A stretch of DNA of 64,000 nucleotides, taken from positions 1-64,000 of the forward strand of contig NZ_CADEAK010000006.1 of NCBI RefSeq assembly GCF_902825225.1. Reading direction: 5' to 3'. The notes below the pieces were generated by a model that saw nothing but the letters and a program-made list of their open reading frames with translations, ran no database searches and was not told where the DNA came from. The stretch comes from Bartonella vinsonii subsp. berkhoffii ATCC 51672. GTDB taxonomy: Bacteria; Pseudomonadota; Alphaproteobacteria; Rhizobiales; Rhizobiaceae. A program made the translations under genes and the position numbers. This document shows positions 1 through 9,530 of the stretch, piece after piece. Each line of letters starts with the position of its first letter. The first letter of the stretch is position 1.

Positions 1-87
1 CACATTGAAGAGATTAACAAAGCAGTTGAAGTTTTTTTAGCGGAAATAGAGCAAGACATGAAAAAGATTTTGACAAAAGCTGCTTAA
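1..87 (+). CDS. 3' end of an unidentified protein (partial)
   Basis: An open frame enters from the left edge and ends at a TAA at 85-87. The 28 visible residues are charged and helical-looking, with acidic and lysine residues spaced as in an amphipathic helix, and end in KAA. No family can be named from so little. It is followed within 10 bases by a strong GC-rich hairpin and then by an AlpA-like regulator, so it may belong to an integrated element. That it is coding rests only on the open frame and the hairpin placement. Confidence 0.4.
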   Translation, partial: HIEEINKAVEVFLAEIEQDMKKILTKAA

Positions 88-93
88 AGCTAT

Positions 94-123
94 GGGGGTG
101 CTCCTCTCCTCCCGAGCATCCCC
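94..123 (+). terminator. GC-rich hairpin after the partial ORF
   Basis: Arms 94-103 and 114-123 pair over 10 bp (one G-T wobble) around a 10-base pyrimidine-rich loop. It begins 6 bases after the stop codon at 85-87, where a transcription end is expected. There is no clean T-tract after it, so it could be a transcript-stabilising hairpin rather than a classic intrinsic terminator. Confidence 0.45.
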
Positions 124-161
124 GCCCATTTAATTAATATAAAAAAGAGAAAGGTAATGAG

Positions 162-365
162 ATGATATTTGATGATGGTGATAGATATGTAACGACATGT
201 GAATGCGCAGAGCTTTTTAGCGTATCCACAACAACGATTCGCAATTGGGTGCTTCAGGGGTTATTTCCGGAGCCATATAAGCTAGGGAGAGCAGTAAGGT
301 GGAGAAAGAAAGAGATCTTAGCCTTCACTCCAAAGAAAAATAAGGAGCAAATAGGAGCAAATTAG
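162..365 (+). CDS. AlpA/excisionase-like helix-turn-helix regulator
   Basis: A 67-residue protein whose residues ~9-55 look like the MerR-type winged helix of AlpA-family phage regulators and excisionases. It begins with a Y-V-T-T-x-E-x-A segment, followed by a helix-turn-helix (V-S-T-T-T-I-R-N-W), a wing region with G-L-F-P-E-P, and an R-W-R-K-K-E-I motif typical of the family. The start is supported by an AAAGG 8-10 bases upstream. Such proteins usually control integrase expression or excision of prophages and islands. Its position just beyond the 3' end of tRNA-Phe, a common integration target, agrees with that. No integrase is visible in the window, so the element, if real, lies to the left or is degraded. 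Confidence 0.7.
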   Translation: MIFDDGDRYVTTCECAELFSVSTTTIRNWVLQGLFPEPYKLGRAVRWRKKEILAFTPKKNKEQIGAN

Positions 366-388
366 GTAAGATTGTATAAACCGTAGAA

Positions 389-412
389 GGTGGTCTGAAA
401 GGTGGTCTGAAA
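389..412. repeat. Tandem 12-bp direct repeat
   Basis: Two perfect copies of GGTGGTCTGAAA lie head to tail at 389-400 and 401-412, between the AlpA-like gene and tRNA-Phe. They could be a duplication scar at an element boundary; nothing in the sequence assigns a function. Confidence 0.6.
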
Positions 413-464
413 ATAGCTCTTTAAAGAAAAAATCTATATATTACAGCGTGTTAAGAAAAGAAAA

Positions 465-539
<75 letters not shown>

Positions 540-540
<1 letters not shown>

Positions 541-566
541 ACGTTTCACAAAACACGTGAAACGTG
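540..566. repeat. Perfect 10-bp inverted repeat at the tRNA-Phe 5' end
   Basis: CACGTTTCAC (540-549) and GTGAAACGTG (557-566) form a perfect inverted repeat with a 7-base spacer. It directly abuts the RNase P cleavage position of tRNA-Phe and lies between the putative -10 and the mature tRNA. It may fold in the precursor leader or act as an operator. Confidence 0.6.
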
Positions 567-570
567 TGCG

Positions 571-598
571 GTTATAACATTAAAATTTTCTCTGTCCA
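571..598 (-). promoter_or_regulatory. Putative sigma-70-type promoter of tRNA-Phe
   Basis: On the minus strand a TGGACA (598-593) is separated by 16 bases from TATAAC (576-571). This is a reasonable -35/-10 pair placed about 30 bases upstream of the mature tRNA-Phe 5' end at 540. It was found by eye, with no transcription-start data. Confidence 0.5.
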
Positions 599-861
599 GT
601 CATGAAACGAAAAATAATTGATTTTTTATAAGTTTATCTCCGTATTCTAAGCAATATAATGACTCTTTCCAATAAAATAAACTTGATAGCTATGTCACGT
701 TAGTGTATCGTTATCAGGATGCTGTCTTTATCGTGGTGATGACGCGAGGAAATTATTTTAGAGAATCAATCTCGAAGCATGGTTTAAGAGAGATGTTTTT
801 AAAAGATTTCCGCGTATTTTGAGCTTACGAAATAAATAGAAAACATTTTTGATTTTTGTTC
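599..861. other. Gene-free stretch upstream of the serC leader
   Basis: No credible open frame is visible on either strand. It should hold the serC promoter, but no -35/-10 pair stands out to the eye. Confidence 0.5.
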
Positions 862-938
862 GCAAAGACTATTGGCGCAGTCTTTGTCGTAAGACGCCTT
901 TCTTTAAAGAAAGGCAAGCCGTCTAAAGGGGAGAAAGA
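862..938 (+). ncRNA. serC leader RNA element (cis-regulatory)
   Basis: Two stem-loops lie directly before serC. The first pairs CAAAGACT (863-870) with AGTCTTTG (879-886) around an 8-base loop. The second has outer arms AGAC (892-895)/GTCT (921-924) and an inner palindromic arm of about 10 bp (896-905 with 906-915). The ribosome-binding site AGGGGAG (927-933) follows at once, 5 bases before the ATG. Placement and layout match the serC motif described upstream of serC genes in alphaproteobacteria. I infer membership from architecture; a covariance-model match was not run. The ligand or signal is not evident from the sequence. Confidence 0.65.
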
Positions 939-2102
939 ATGATCACGTTAAAAAAACCAAGTTGTCGTCCAAATAATCCTAATTTTTCTTCAGGTCCTTG
1001 TAGTAAACGTCCTGGTTGGAGTCTTGAAGTTCTTAAAAATGCATTAGTTGGACGTTCACATCGATCGAAAGAAGCGGCATTAAGACTTGCTGAAGTCGTT
1101 AATTTAACCCGTGAGGTTCTTGAAGTGCCTTCTGATTATCGTATAGGAATTGTTCCTGCTTCAGATACCGGTGCTGTTGAGATGTCTCTATGGTCTTTAT
1201 TAGGTGAGCGTGGCATTGATATGGCGGCGTGGGAAAGTTTTGGATCGGGATGGATTGCAGATGTTGTTGAGCAATTAAAACTTCCTGATGTGCGATGTTT
1301 TGAAGCCCCTTATGGTGAATTACCAGATTTAACACAAATTGACTTTGATCGTGATGTTGTTTTTACATGGAATGGAACGACTTCAGGTGTGTGTATTCCT
1401 AATGCAGATTTTATTCCAGATGAGCGAGCAGGGTTGACAATTTGTGATGCAACATCAGCAGCTTTTGCGCAAAATCTTGATTTTTCAAAATTAGATGTTG
1501 TTACTTTTTCATGGCAAAAAGTTTTAGGAGGGGAAGCAGCACATGGTATGTTGATTTTAAGTCCCCGTGCTGTTGAAAGACTTGAGAGTTATGTTCCAGC
1601 TTGGCCTATGCCGCAAATTTTCTCTATGACGAAAGAGAGAAAATTAAACGAAGATATTTTTAAAGGGGTAACCATTAATACACCTTCTCTGCTATGTGTT
1701 GAGGATTTTCTTGATGGTTTAAAGTGGGCAAAGGCGCAGGGAGGTTTAGGGGCATTAATAGCGCGCGTTGAGAAAAACTTTTCTGTACTTGATGCTTTTG
1801 TTCGTAAAACTCCGTGGTTAGAATATTTGGCAAAAGATCCTCACATACGTTCTCATACATCTGTTTGTTTGGATATTGTTGATCCCGTTATTACTGCTTT
1901 AGAGACTGAAAAGCGGGTATCTTTTATAAAAGCGGTGGTGAAGCATCTTGATGAGGAGGGAGCTGCTTATGATATTGGTTCATATCGAGATGCTCCTCCA
2001 GGACTGCGGATTTGGACGGGTATAACGATTGAGGCTTCCGATCTTGAAATTTTAACGCAGTGGCTTGAATGGGCATATCAAGTTGAAAAAGCTCGGCTTT
2101 AA
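939..2102 (+). CDS. serC: Phosphoserine aminotransferase
   Basis: This PLP-dependent class V aminotransferase exchanges 3-phosphohydroxypyruvate and glutamate for phosphoserine and 2-oxoglutarate. It acts in serine synthesis and can also serve the related pyridoxal-phosphate branch. The 387 residues match the longer alphaproteobacterial form. Seen: an N-terminal N-F-S-S-G-P, a substrate-binding G-R-S-H-R-S near residue 38, D170-A-T-S-A, and the Schiff-base lysine K194 in S-W-Q-K-V-L-G-G. The start follows a strong AGGGGAG. The gene is preceded by a serC-type leader RNA and followed by a strong terminator, so it is probably transcribed alone. The expected partner serA is not adjacent, although in related genera it commonly follows serC. 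Confidence 0.96.
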   Translation: MITLKKPSCRPNNPNFSSGPCSKRPGWSLEVLKNALVGRSHRSKEAALRLAEVVNLTREVLEVPSDYRIGIVPASDTGAVEMSLWSLLGERGIDMAAWESFGSGWIADVVEQLKLPDVRCFEAPYGELPDLTQIDFDRDVVFTWNGTTSGVCIPNADFIPDERAGLTICDATSAAFAQNLDFSKLDVVTFSWQKVLGGEAAHGMLILSPRAVERLESYVPAWPMPQIFSMTKERKLNEDIFKGVTINTPSLLCVEDFLDGLKWAKAQGGLGALIARVEKNFSVLDAFVRKTPWLEYLAKDPHIRSHTSVCLDIVDPVITALETEKRVSFIKAVVKHLDEEGAAYDIGSYRDAPPGLRIWTGITIEASDLEILTQWLEWAYQVEKARL

Positions 2103-2132
2103 GTCACTCTTAGCGATTTTTCCAGAAAAAAG

Positions 2133-2166
2133 AATACGGGAGATTATCATGATCTTTCGTATTTTT
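2133..2166 (+). terminator. Intrinsic terminator of serC
   Basis: Arms 2133-2144 and 2152-2163 pair over 12 bp with two G-T wobbles around a 7-base loop, followed by a T-rich tract. It lies 30 bases after the serC stop codon. Confidence 0.7.
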
Positions 2167-2489
2167 ATATCGTACAAACAGTTTGCAAATGCTGTATAGA
2201 TTGTAAAAGGTCACAAGGGGGGAGGGATGCTTTGTCAAGTGTTGACGACAAAACTAGCAAAAGCTCTCAATTTTTTTACTTTTTGTGAAAAAAATGACTG
2301 ATTTAAAATAAAAATATATTTCATAATGCTAGTGTTTTTGCCTTTTATTATCATGAATCTGAAAATTTAATGACTTAAAGATTGGGAAAAAGCTGAAATG
2401 AAGAGTCGCACTTGCTCTAAGGTTTCGTTATAAAGAGGCACTTGTTTTTGAATGCTGGTTTTATTTGACAAAATGCGACGGAGAAAGTT
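2167..2489. other. Gene-free stretch between serC and purA
   Basis: About 320 bases without a credible gene. I looked for serA remnants because serA often sits between serC and purA in relatives, but recognised none. The purA promoter is presumably here. Confidence 0.5.
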
Positions 2490-3779
2490 ATGGCCAATGT
2501 AGTAGTTGTCGGTACACAATGGGGTGATGAAGGCAAAGGTAAAATTGTAGATTGGCTGTCTGAACGGGCAGATATTGTGGTGAGATATCAAGGCGGGCAT
2601 AATGCAGGTCATACATTGGTTGTTGATGGGGTTAGTTATAAATTATCGCTTTTACCGTCTGGTTTAGTTCGTGGAAAGTTATCAATTATCGGTAATGGTG
2701 TTGTTATTGATCCCCACCATTTTGTAGCAGAATTAAAAAAACTACGTGAACAAGGTATAAAAATTACTCCAGAAATTTTACGTATTGCTGAAAATGCTCC
2801 GTTGATTCTTTCTTTGCATCGTGATCTTGATGCGACTCGTGAAAGCGGTTTATCTGGTTTAAAAATTGGTACGACAAAGCGTGGTATTGGTCCAGCTTAT
2901 GAAGATAAAGTGGGGCGTCGTGCTATCCGCGTGATGGATTTGGCAGAATCTGAAACGCTTATGGCTAAGATCGAACGGCTTTTGGGACATCATAATGCTT
3001 TGCGGCGTGGGATGGGTGTTGCAGAGATTGATTCTCAAACGCTTTATGATGAGTTGATGCAAGTAGCGGATGAAATTCTACCCTTTATGGATTGTACGTG
3101 GCGTCTTTTAGATGAAAGTTATCGGATGGGAAAGCACGTTCTTTTTGAGGGTGCACAAGGTGCTTTATTAGACAATGATTTTGGAACTTATCCTTATGTG
3201 ACGTCATCTAACACAGTTGCTGGACAGGCATGTACTGGTTCAGGTATGGGACCTCACGCAATTCATTATGTTTTGGGGATTGCAAAAGCTTATACAACAC
3301 GTGTTGGAGAAGGACCATTTCCAACAGAGCAGATAAATGATATTGGCGAATTTCTTGGGATGCGTGGGTATGAATTTGGTGTTGTAACGGGTCGAAAACG
3401 CCGATGTGGTTGGTTTGATGCGGTCTTAGTACGACAGATGGTATCGGTTTGTGGTGTTCAGGGGATAGCACTGACGAAGCTTGATGTTTTGGATGGTTTG
3501 GATGAAATTAAAGTTTGTATTGGTTATGAGCTTAATGGTAAAAAGATTGATTATTTACCCTCCTCCATGGGAGCCCAAGCCCGTGTAAAACCTATTTATG
3601 AGACATTAGAAGCTTGGAAGGAAGCAACAGCACATGCGTTGAGATGGGAGGATTTACCAGTACAGGCTGTCAAATATATAAGGTATATTGAAGAACAGAT
3701 TAACACAAAGGTGGCTTTATTATCCACTAGCCCTGAGCGTGAAGATACTATCCTTATTACTGACCCTTTTGCAGATTAA
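2490..3779 (+). CDS. purA: Adenylosuccinate synthetase
   Basis: Catalyses GTP-dependent joining of IMP and aspartate to adenylosuccinate, the first committed step to AMP, in the cytosol. The 429-residue length is standard. Seen: the N-terminal W-G-D-E-G-K-G-K (11-18) with catalytic D13, G-G-H-N-A-G-H-T (35-42) with catalytic H41, [20 protein letters not shown], and the C-terminal N-K-x-D-like guanine-binding segment L-T-K-L-D-V-L. A GGAG 6 bases before ATG supports the start. It appears monocistronic, with 229 bases before the next gene. Confidence 0.98.
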   Translation: MANVVVVGTQWGDEGKGKIVDWLSERADIVVRYQGGHNAGHTLVVDGVSYKLSLLPSGLVRGKLSIIGNGVVIDPHHFVAELKKLREQGIKITPEILRIAENAPLILSLHRDLDATRESGLSGLKIGTTKRGIGPAYEDKVGRRAIRVMDLAESETLMAKIERLLGHHNALRRGMGVAEIDSQTLYDELMQVADEILPFMDCTWRLLDESYRMGKHVLFEGAQGALLDNDFGTYPYVTSSNTVAGQACTGSGMGPHAIHYVLGIAKAYTTRVGEGPFPTEQINDIGEFLGMRGYEFGVVTGRKRRCGWFDAVLVRQMVSVCGVQGIALTKLDVLDGLDEIKVCIGYELNGKKIDYLPSSMGAQARVKPIYETLEAWKEATAHALRWEDLPVQAVKYIRYIEEQINTKVALLSTSPEREDTILITDPFAD

Positions 3780-4008
3780 TCATTATTTATGATTTTTCTA
3801 CGGGTTTTTCTGTGTTTTTATACCAAGAGAGTTTTAAGAGCAAAGGAGAGAAAAGTATAAATAGCATTGTTTATTTTTCACATTCATTTTAAATTATTAC
3901 GATAGTTGTATCGATATAAATGACAATCAATTTAGAAGGCTAAGAGGAGGGGGTTTTTAGCTTCATGATTGGGGTTTCTTTTTTCAGTCTGAGAAAGACA
4001 TAGAAGAT

Positions 4009-5433
4009 ATGGTAGATTTCGTTGGAATCTTAAAAAAGGCAATTAATGCGCAGAGTCATGGTACACCACAAGTGCGTAAGCGGATTTATAAACGGGCTAT
4101 CGAAACATTAGAACATCAGTTTGTCGCGGCAAAAGTACCACACGCAATAATAGATGAGCAGAGAAAGATTTTACATAATGCTATTACAACTGTTGAAGAA
4201 GAGTATTTAGCAGTTGAAAAAAAGTTGCTTTCTTCAGTAATTGGATGGAATCCTACACACACTGCTGAAGATGACAAGCACATACAAAGTTCGAAATTGC
4301 CGCAGAATAATGCGTTTTCAGAGGTAGAAACAAAAGAAAGACAGGGGTCTTTTATAAGTTCAAAGGACAAAAAGGCACTTAATAAGCCTTATGTACCAGT
4401 TATGCCAGATGCAGAGCCTGTCAATATGAAAGCGGATTTTCCTTCTCAACATATTGATAACAATATGAAAGCTTCCCCTTTAACTTCTTCTTCGCAAGGT
4501 GATAATCCGCACATTGTTTCGCATATTTTTTCTCAGGCTTTGCGTCGTGCTCATCGGTCATCTATGCAGAAGCGGATTATGATAAGTACTGCTGCTTTTA
4601 CTAGTTTTGTCCTTTTAACTGCTGGTATTTGTTTCGTTGGGGGGCGTGTGTTTGTATCAGATGATTACAAATTAACGGAGCAAAATCTTCAAGTTTCTCA
4701 TACATTACCAAAGGCAATTTCGATTAACCAAAAATTCACGAAACGTTTATTAGAGGATGGAAGTGAAGTTGACGTCGGTTTAGATAAAACAGCAGATTCT
4801 TCGAATGAAGAAGGAACCTCAACAGTTGTTGCGAATAATATGCAATTACCTGAGAAACTAGGTGAAGCTGTTTTTTATCAAGCGCGTACAAATTCTGATA
4901 CAGAAAAAATGGCAACAGGGAGTGCTCGTTGGACGCTTATAAAGGAGTCTCGTGTAAAGGGGGCTCCAGAAGAATCAGCCATACAAGGTGATATAACAAT
5001 TCCAGATGAAGGGTTATCATTGCGGTTAATTTTACGTCGTAATACAGATATGTCTTTTCCTGCTGCCTATATGATGGATCTTATCTTTATTCCTACTGAT
5101 AAATTTTCAGGTCAAGCTATAAGTAATGTTCAAGCATTAACTTTTAAAGCAAGTGAACAATCCATTGGACAGGCTTTAACAAGGGCTGTTGCAGCGAAGA
5201 TTGACGATGATTTTTTTCTTGTTGCTTTGAGTGGCAATCATCCATTTCTTGACCGGAATTTACAATTGATGCGGGAATTGGATTGGGTGCGCTTGGTGTT
5301 AACTGATAAAAACGGACGTATAAATGAATTAACCTTTGCAAAAGGGCCAACAGGTGAGTCTATTTTTAATGAAGTTATTGGACAATGGCTTGCGCAAGCA
5401 GATAAGCTCACAGTTCTTGGTCAGAAAAAATAA
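4009..5433 (+). CDS. Conserved single-pass membrane protein, function unknown
   Basis: A 474-residue protein I cannot assign to a characterised family. Residues 1-75 are helical and charged (possible coiled coil). Residues ~75-180 are polar and low in complexity, probably a flexible linker. One hydrophobic segment at about 191-213 is flanked by K-R on its N-terminal side, giving a cytoplasmic N-terminus and a periplasmic C-terminal domain of ~260 residues. That domain looks folded (mixed alpha/beta pattern, many charged residues, one W-x-L motif). Similar proteins are, as I recall, common next to purA and rpoH in Rhizobiales. It converges on rpoH, with a hairpin between them. A cell-envelope role is only a guess from topology. 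Confidence 0.75.
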   Translation: MVDFVGILKKAINAQSHGTPQVRKRIYKRAIETLEHQFVAAKVPHAIIDEQRKILHNAITTVEEEYLAVEKKLLSSVIGWNPTHTAEDDKHIQSSKLPQNNAFSEVETKERQGSFISSKDKKALNKPYVPVMPDAEPVNMKADFPSQHIDNNMKASPLTSSSQGDNPHIVSHIFSQALRRAHRSSMQKRIMISTAAFTSFVLLTAGICFVGGRVFVSDDYKLTEQNLQVSHTLPKAISINQKFTKRLLEDGSEVDVGLDKTADSSNEEGTSTVVANNMQLPEKLGEAVFYQARTNSDTEKMATGSARWTLIKESRVKGAPEESAIQGDITIPDEGLSLRLILRRNTDMSFPAAYMMDLIFIPTDKFSGQAISNVQALTFKASEQSIGQALTRAVAAKIDDDFFLVALSGNHPFLDRNLQLMRELDWVRLVLTDKNGRINELTFAKGPTGESIFNEVIGQWLAQADKLTVLGQKK

Positions 5434-5469
5434 AACACTAATGTGAATAATGGGAAAAACCATACAACA

Positions 5470-5490
5470 AACCCTTTTGCTAAAGGGGTT
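5470..5490. terminator. Hairpin between the membrane protein gene and rpoH
   Basis: A 9-bp stem with a 3-base loop (arms 5470-5478 and 5482-5490, one wobble) lies between convergent genes. It is near-symmetric, so it could end transcription from either side. The T-tract is poor. Confidence 0.5.
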
Positions 5491-5589
5491 CTGTTGACCG
5501 TTTCAAGAGTACAAAGCCAATACAGCTTTTCTTCTTATCAAGAACATGCAAACAAATTGAATTTATATCTAATTTCGTAAGCTCTACAC

Positions 5590-6468
5590 TTAACTTTGGG
5601 ATAAAGCAGAAGCTTTGATAGAATTTTGTACTTTTTCAAATGCACGCATTTCAATTTGTCTGACACGTTCACGACTAATATTAAATTCACTTGAGAGCTC
5701 TTCTAGCGTTAATGGTTTATCGCTTAAACGACGAGCTTTAAATATACGCTTTTCACGTTCATTTAGGTTGTCCATAGCATTTACAAGCATGGAACGACGA
5801 TTTTCCAATTCACTTTGTTCAATCAAAGCCTGTTCTTGATTGTCGGAGTCATCCACCAACCAATCTTGCCATTCACCGTTTTCACCTTCTTTTGTGCGAA
5901 GAGGTGCATTGAGCGAAGTGTCACCACCAAGTCGGCGGTTCATAGAAACAACTTCATCTTCTGTGACATTCAATTGGGTTGCAATTTCTTTTACTTGTTC
6001 CGCATTAAGATCGCCGCTGTCAAGGGCTTGAAGCCTACTTTTCAATTTACGAAGATTGAAAAACAAACGCTTTTGATTAGCGGTTGTCCCCATTTTTACC
6101 AAACTCCAAGACCGCAATACATATTCTTGAATTGATGCTTTAATCCACCATATTGCATAGGTCGCAAGGCGAAACCCCCGTTCCGGCTCGAAACGCTTAA
6201 CAGCCTGCATAAGCCCAACATTGCCTTCTGAAATAACTTCCCCAATAGGCAACCCATAGCCTCGATATCCCATGGCGATTTTGGCTACAAGGCGCAAGTG
6301 ACTCGTTACCAGTTTATGTGCAGCTTTTAAATCATTGTGTTTACGATAACGTTGAGCCAGCATATATTCTTCCTTTGGCTCAAGCATTGGAAAACGACGT
6401 ACTTCTTCTAAGTAACGATTCAATCCTCCGTCACCTGTTGTGACTGATAGCAGATTCATATGGGCCAT
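5590..6468 (-). CDS. rpoH: RNA polymerase heat-shock sigma factor RpoH (sigma-32)
   Basis: Directs RNA polymerase to heat-shock promoters. The 292-residue protein has sigma-70 region 1.2-like L-x-R-Y-L-E-E-V-R-R-F at its start. Region 2 contains G-L-P-I-G-E-V-I-S-E-G-N-V-G-L-M and the -10-binding R-L-A-T-Y-A-I-W-W-I-K. It also has the RpoH-box Q-K-R-L-F-F-N-L-R that separates RpoH from RpoD, and a region 4.2 helix-turn-helix ending E-R-V-R-Q-I-E. I chose the ATG at 6466-6468 because GGAGG lies 7 bases upstream; the frame is open 13 codons further, but that extension would contain the ribosome-binding site. Rhizobiales often carry two rpoH copies; only this one is in the window. Confidence 0.97.
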   Translation of the reverse strand: MAHMNLLSVTTGDGGLNRYLEEVRRFPMLEPKEEYMLAQRYRKHNDLKAAHKLVTSHLRLVAKIAMGYRGYGLPIGEVISEGNVGLMQAVKRFEPERGFRLATYAIWWIKASIQEYVLRSWSLVKMGTTANQKRLFFNLRKLKSRLQALDSGDLNAEQVKEIATQLNVTEDEVVSMNRRLGGDTSLNAPLRTKEGENGEWQDWLVDDSDNQEQALIEQSELENRRSMLVNAMDNLNEREKRIFKARRLSDKPLTLEELSSEFNISRERVRQIEMRAFEKVQNSIKASALSQS

Positions 6469-6620
6469 AAAGCACCCTCCTTTTGTATGAATTCCCTCAT
6501 AAGGCAAATTCTTTTTCCAGATATTATAAACATCTTTTCAACTCTACCCTAGCATAATTTTCAAATTTGTTCAAAAAGAGATATCTATTGTGAAATCCTG
6601 ATAAGGAAAAAAGTTTCAAT

Positions 6621-7619
6621 TTATTTTTTAAAATGCTTGATAAGTGCAGCCATATCTTGAGGGAGTGGTGAAGAAAAAGACATAATTTGGCTTGTCGCAG
6701 GATGTTCAAAAGTAAGGCTAGCGGCATGGAGTGCTTGACGGTTGAATTGATCAATTGCATTTTTAAGGGTGGGATTGAGCATATTTGATTTTGTTCTAAA
6801 AGCATTTCCATAAACAATATCACCTATGAGCGGGTGTCCAATATGAGCCATATGAACACGAATTTGATGCGTGCGTCCAGTTTCCAAACGACATTCCAGA
6901 AGACTGGCAAAAGGGGGGGTATTTGCACAGGTTCTATATTTTTCGAGGAGAGAAAAATGTGTAACAGCATGGCGCGCATGAGTATTTTGGTTATGGACGA
7001 CAGCTTGCTTTGTTCGGTTATGGGAAGAACGACCAAGGGATGCATCAATTGTCCAAACATTGCGACTAGGAGATCCCCAAATCAAAGCGTGATAACGCCG
7101 ATCTAATGCGCAAGTACGTCCATGGTCAGAAAATTGGGCACTGAGGTTTTTATGAGCGAGATCATTTTTTGCGACAACCATAACGCCACTTGTGTTTTTA
7201 TCGAGACGATGAACAATACCAGGGCGCTTAACACCGCCGATACCAGACAAACTGTTACCGCAGTGATAAATAAGGGCATTCACCAATGTTCCGGTCCAAT
7301 TCCCATTGCCGGGGTGAACAACAAGACCAGCTGGTTTATTGATGACAATAACATGATCATCTTCAAAAAGAATGTCCAAAGTGATGGCTTCACCACGAGG
7401 TTCTGCATCACGAAGGACAGGCATTGTCAATTCAATAATTTGGTTGGGTCTTAATTTTGTTTTTGGTTCCTTTATGAGTTGACCATCAACTTTAAGACAG
7501 CCTTCACGGATGAGGGTTTGTAGGCGTGAACGTGACAGGGCATTGTGGTATTGTTTAGCAAGCCACTGATCGAGTCGTTGTCCAAGAGCATCTTCATCCG
7601 TTATTCGCTGTGTGATCAT
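6621..7619 (-). CDS. rluD: Ribosomal large-subunit pseudouridine synthase, RluD/RluA family
   Basis: Converts specific uridines of 23S rRNA (helix 69 for RluD) to pseudouridine. The 332 residues comprise an N-terminal S4 RNA-binding domain (~15-75, with L-D-Q-W-L and L-I-R-E-G) and the RluA catalytic domain. That domain carries I-N-K-P-A-G-L-V-V-H-P (94-103) and the catalytic aspartate D140 in H-R-L-D-K-N-T-S-G. E-T-G-R-T-H-Q-I-R-V-H follows, as in the family. An AGGA 6-8 bases upstream supports the ATG. In Rhizobiales this gene is normally divergent from or next to rpoH, as here. RluC or RluA specificity cannot be excluded from the sequence alone. Confidence 0.9.
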   Translation of the reverse strand: MITQRITDEDALGQRLDQWLAKQYHNALSRSRLQTLIREGCLKVDGQLIKEPKTKLRPNQIIELTMPVLRDAEPRGEAITLDILFEDDHVIVINKPAGLVVHPGNGNWTGTLVNALIYHCGNSLSGIGGVKRPGIVHRLDKNTSGVMVVAKNDLAHKNLSAQFSDHGRTCALDRRYHALIWGSPSRNVWTIDASLGRSSHNRTKQAVVHNQNTHARHAVTHFSLLEKYRTCANTPPFASLLECRLETGRTHQIRVHMAHIGHPLIGDIVYGNAFRTKSNMLNPTLKNAIDQFNRQALHAASLTFEHPATSQIMSFSSPLPQDMAALIKHFKK

Positions 7620-7651
7620 ACAATTCCTATTAAGCTTTTAATAAGATCTTT

Positions 7652-9082
7652 TTACCAATATGAAATTGCTTTGGTATCGAGAAATTCTTTAATTCCCCAA
7701 TGACTGCCTTCACGAGCACGTCCAGAAAATTTTACACCTCCAAAATAACTCCCACTAGGCAACCCATGTCCGTTAATTTCTACCATACCGGACCGTAGTT
7801 GGGCTGCGATACGACGACATTTGTTGCGATCTTGTGATTGTATATAGTTTGTAAGACCATATTCGGTATCATTGGCAAGAGCTACTGCTTCATCTTCTGT
7901 ATTAAAGGAAAGAATTGAAAGAACTGGACCAAAGATTTCTTCTCGAAAAATACGCATATGAGGTTTTACATCGGTAAAGACAGTGGGGCGTACATAATAA
8001 CCGCGCTCCATTTCCATTGGTAAACCAGTTCCACCTGCAACAAGAGTTGCACCTTCATCAATTCCGGATTGGATAAGATTTTGAATTTTATCGTATTGTT
8101 GTCTTGAAACTACGGGACCAATATGATTTCCTGCTTGATGGCTTGGTCCCACTTTTGTCTGTTCTGCAATTTCTTTGGCTGTTTGGATAGCTTTGTCATA
8201 GAGGGCTTGTTCCACAAGCATACGGGTTGGGGCATTACAGCTTTGTCCACTGTTATAAAAGCAGTGTCGTACCCCACGTTGAATAGCGTCTGTATCGGCA
8301 TCAGCAAAGATGATATTAGCGCCTTTACCTCCAAGTTCCAGACAGACTCGTTTTAAAGTATTGCTGGCATTTTTAGAAATATCTTTTCCAGCTCTGGTTG
8401 ATCCAGTAAAACTAATCATTTCGAGATCTGGATGAGCAGAGAGGTAAGAGCCAACGTTAGCACCATCACCATTGATTAAGTTAAAAACTCCGGCAGGCAA
8501 AGCGGCTTCATCTAAAATTTCAGCAAAGAGCATAGCAGAAAGAGGAGCAATTTCAGAAGGTTTTAATACCATCGTGCAGCCAGCTAAGAGAGCAGGGATG
8601 ACTTTAAGTGTTACTTGGTTCATAGGCCAATTCCATGGAGTAATGAGTCCTACAACGCCGATGGGATCATAATGGAGAATTGCTTGTTCATTTCCTTCTA
8701 TTAAAACCTCTTGGAATGAAAACTCTTTATAAGCTTTGATAAAGTTGCGAATATGAGAACTGCCGGTTGCTGTTTGCGCATTGAGTGCCATATCAATTGG
8801 TGCCCCCATTTCTATTGAAATGGTTTTTGCCATATCTTCCGAGCGTTTTTCGTAGATTTCTAAAATTTTTTCAACGAAACCAAGACGTTCACTAGGCTGG
8901 GTTGTTTTCCAAGTTTGAAAAGCTGCTTTAGCAGCGTTAATTGCTTTGTCTGCGTCTTTTACGCTACCAAGGCTAATGACAGCACAAGCTTCTTCTGTCG
9001 ATGGATCAATGACGTATAGATCGTGAGGAGTGCTTGGATCATCCCATAGACCATTGATATAAAATTTCCGCTTATTAAACAT
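7652..9082 (-). CDS. NAD(P)-dependent aldehyde dehydrogenase family protein
   Basis: Oxidises an aldehyde to its acid with NAD(P)+. The 476 residues cover the complete ALDH fold: P-W-N-W-P (149-153), cofactor-binding K-P-S-E (~174), F-T-G-S-T (~225), general base E249 in L-E-L-G-G-K, catalytic C282 in N-S-G-Q-S-C, and E-E-I-F-G-P-V near the C-terminus. The substrate cannot be read from sequence; the closest types by eye are broad-specificity bacterial ALDHs that act on small or aromatic aldehydes. Two ATGs lie 6 bases apart. I chose 9082 because GAGGGA sits 6 bases before it and overlaps the other spacing too closely. It is followed by rluD after 32 bases, so co-transcription is likely. Confidence 0.9.
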   Translation of the reverse strand: MFNKRKFYINGLWDDPSTPHDLYVIDPSTEEACAVISLGSVKDADKAINAAKAAFQTWKTTQPSERLGFVEKILEIYEKRSEDMAKTISIEMGAPIDMALNAQTATGSSHIRNFIKAYKEFSFQEVLIEGNEQAILHYDPIGVVGLITPWNWPMNQVTLKVIPALLAGCTMVLKPSEIAPLSAMLFAEILDEAALPAGVFNLINGDGANVGSYLSAHPDLEMISFTGSTRAGKDISKNASNTLKRVCLELGGKGANIIFADADTDAIQRGVRHCFYNSGQSCNAPTRMLVEQALYDKAIQTAKEIAEQTKVGPSHQAGNHIGPVVSRQQYDKIQNLIQSGIDEGATLVAGGTGLPMEMERGYYVRPTVFTDVKPHMRIFREEIFGPVLSILSFNTEDEAVALANDTEYGLTNYIQSQDRNKCRRIAAQLRSGMVEINGHGLPSGSYFGGVKFSGRAREGSHWGIKEFLDTKAISYW

Positions 9083-9530
9083 GAACATTCCCTCATTTTT
9101 CTCTTTTTATATTGTTAAATTTTACCCTATTTGATCCTTTTTAAACAAGAATAACAAGGATAATTTTATCAAAGCAAGAAATTGATTTATTTTTATGACA
9201 ACAAAGCATGGAGAATTGAAAGAGCACTTATGATAGGAGTTGTTTATATTATTGTGCTCATCATTTTTATGAAAGAAGCAAGGAAGAGAATAATTGACAG
9301 TTTTTTTATCAGAGAGTTTTCTTCAAAATAAAGAGAGTACAGCTTCATGACATCATGAATTTTGTGATTTATCCAGTGTTTACGGAGACAATCTCGTGAA
9401 AAGAAATTATGGCATTATTTTTTGTTAAAAAATGACAGCCAGCAAAATGTTATTAACCTTCATGCTATAGTCTCTATGTATTCTTTTTGAAGAGGCAATT
9501 GTTCTCATTATTATAAGTTTGTTGGGTATC
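9083..9530. other. Gene-free intergenic stretch between divergent genes
   Basis: About 450 AT-rich bases between the divergently transcribed aldehyde dehydrogenase and ftsK-like genes. It must contain both promoters. No structured RNA or repeat is apparent. Confidence 0.5.

Noticed and set aside
5590-6507. Longer RpoH start at 6507
   Set aside because: The 13 extra codons contain the GGAGG ribosome-binding site of the ATG at 6468 and are not part of the sigma-32 family.
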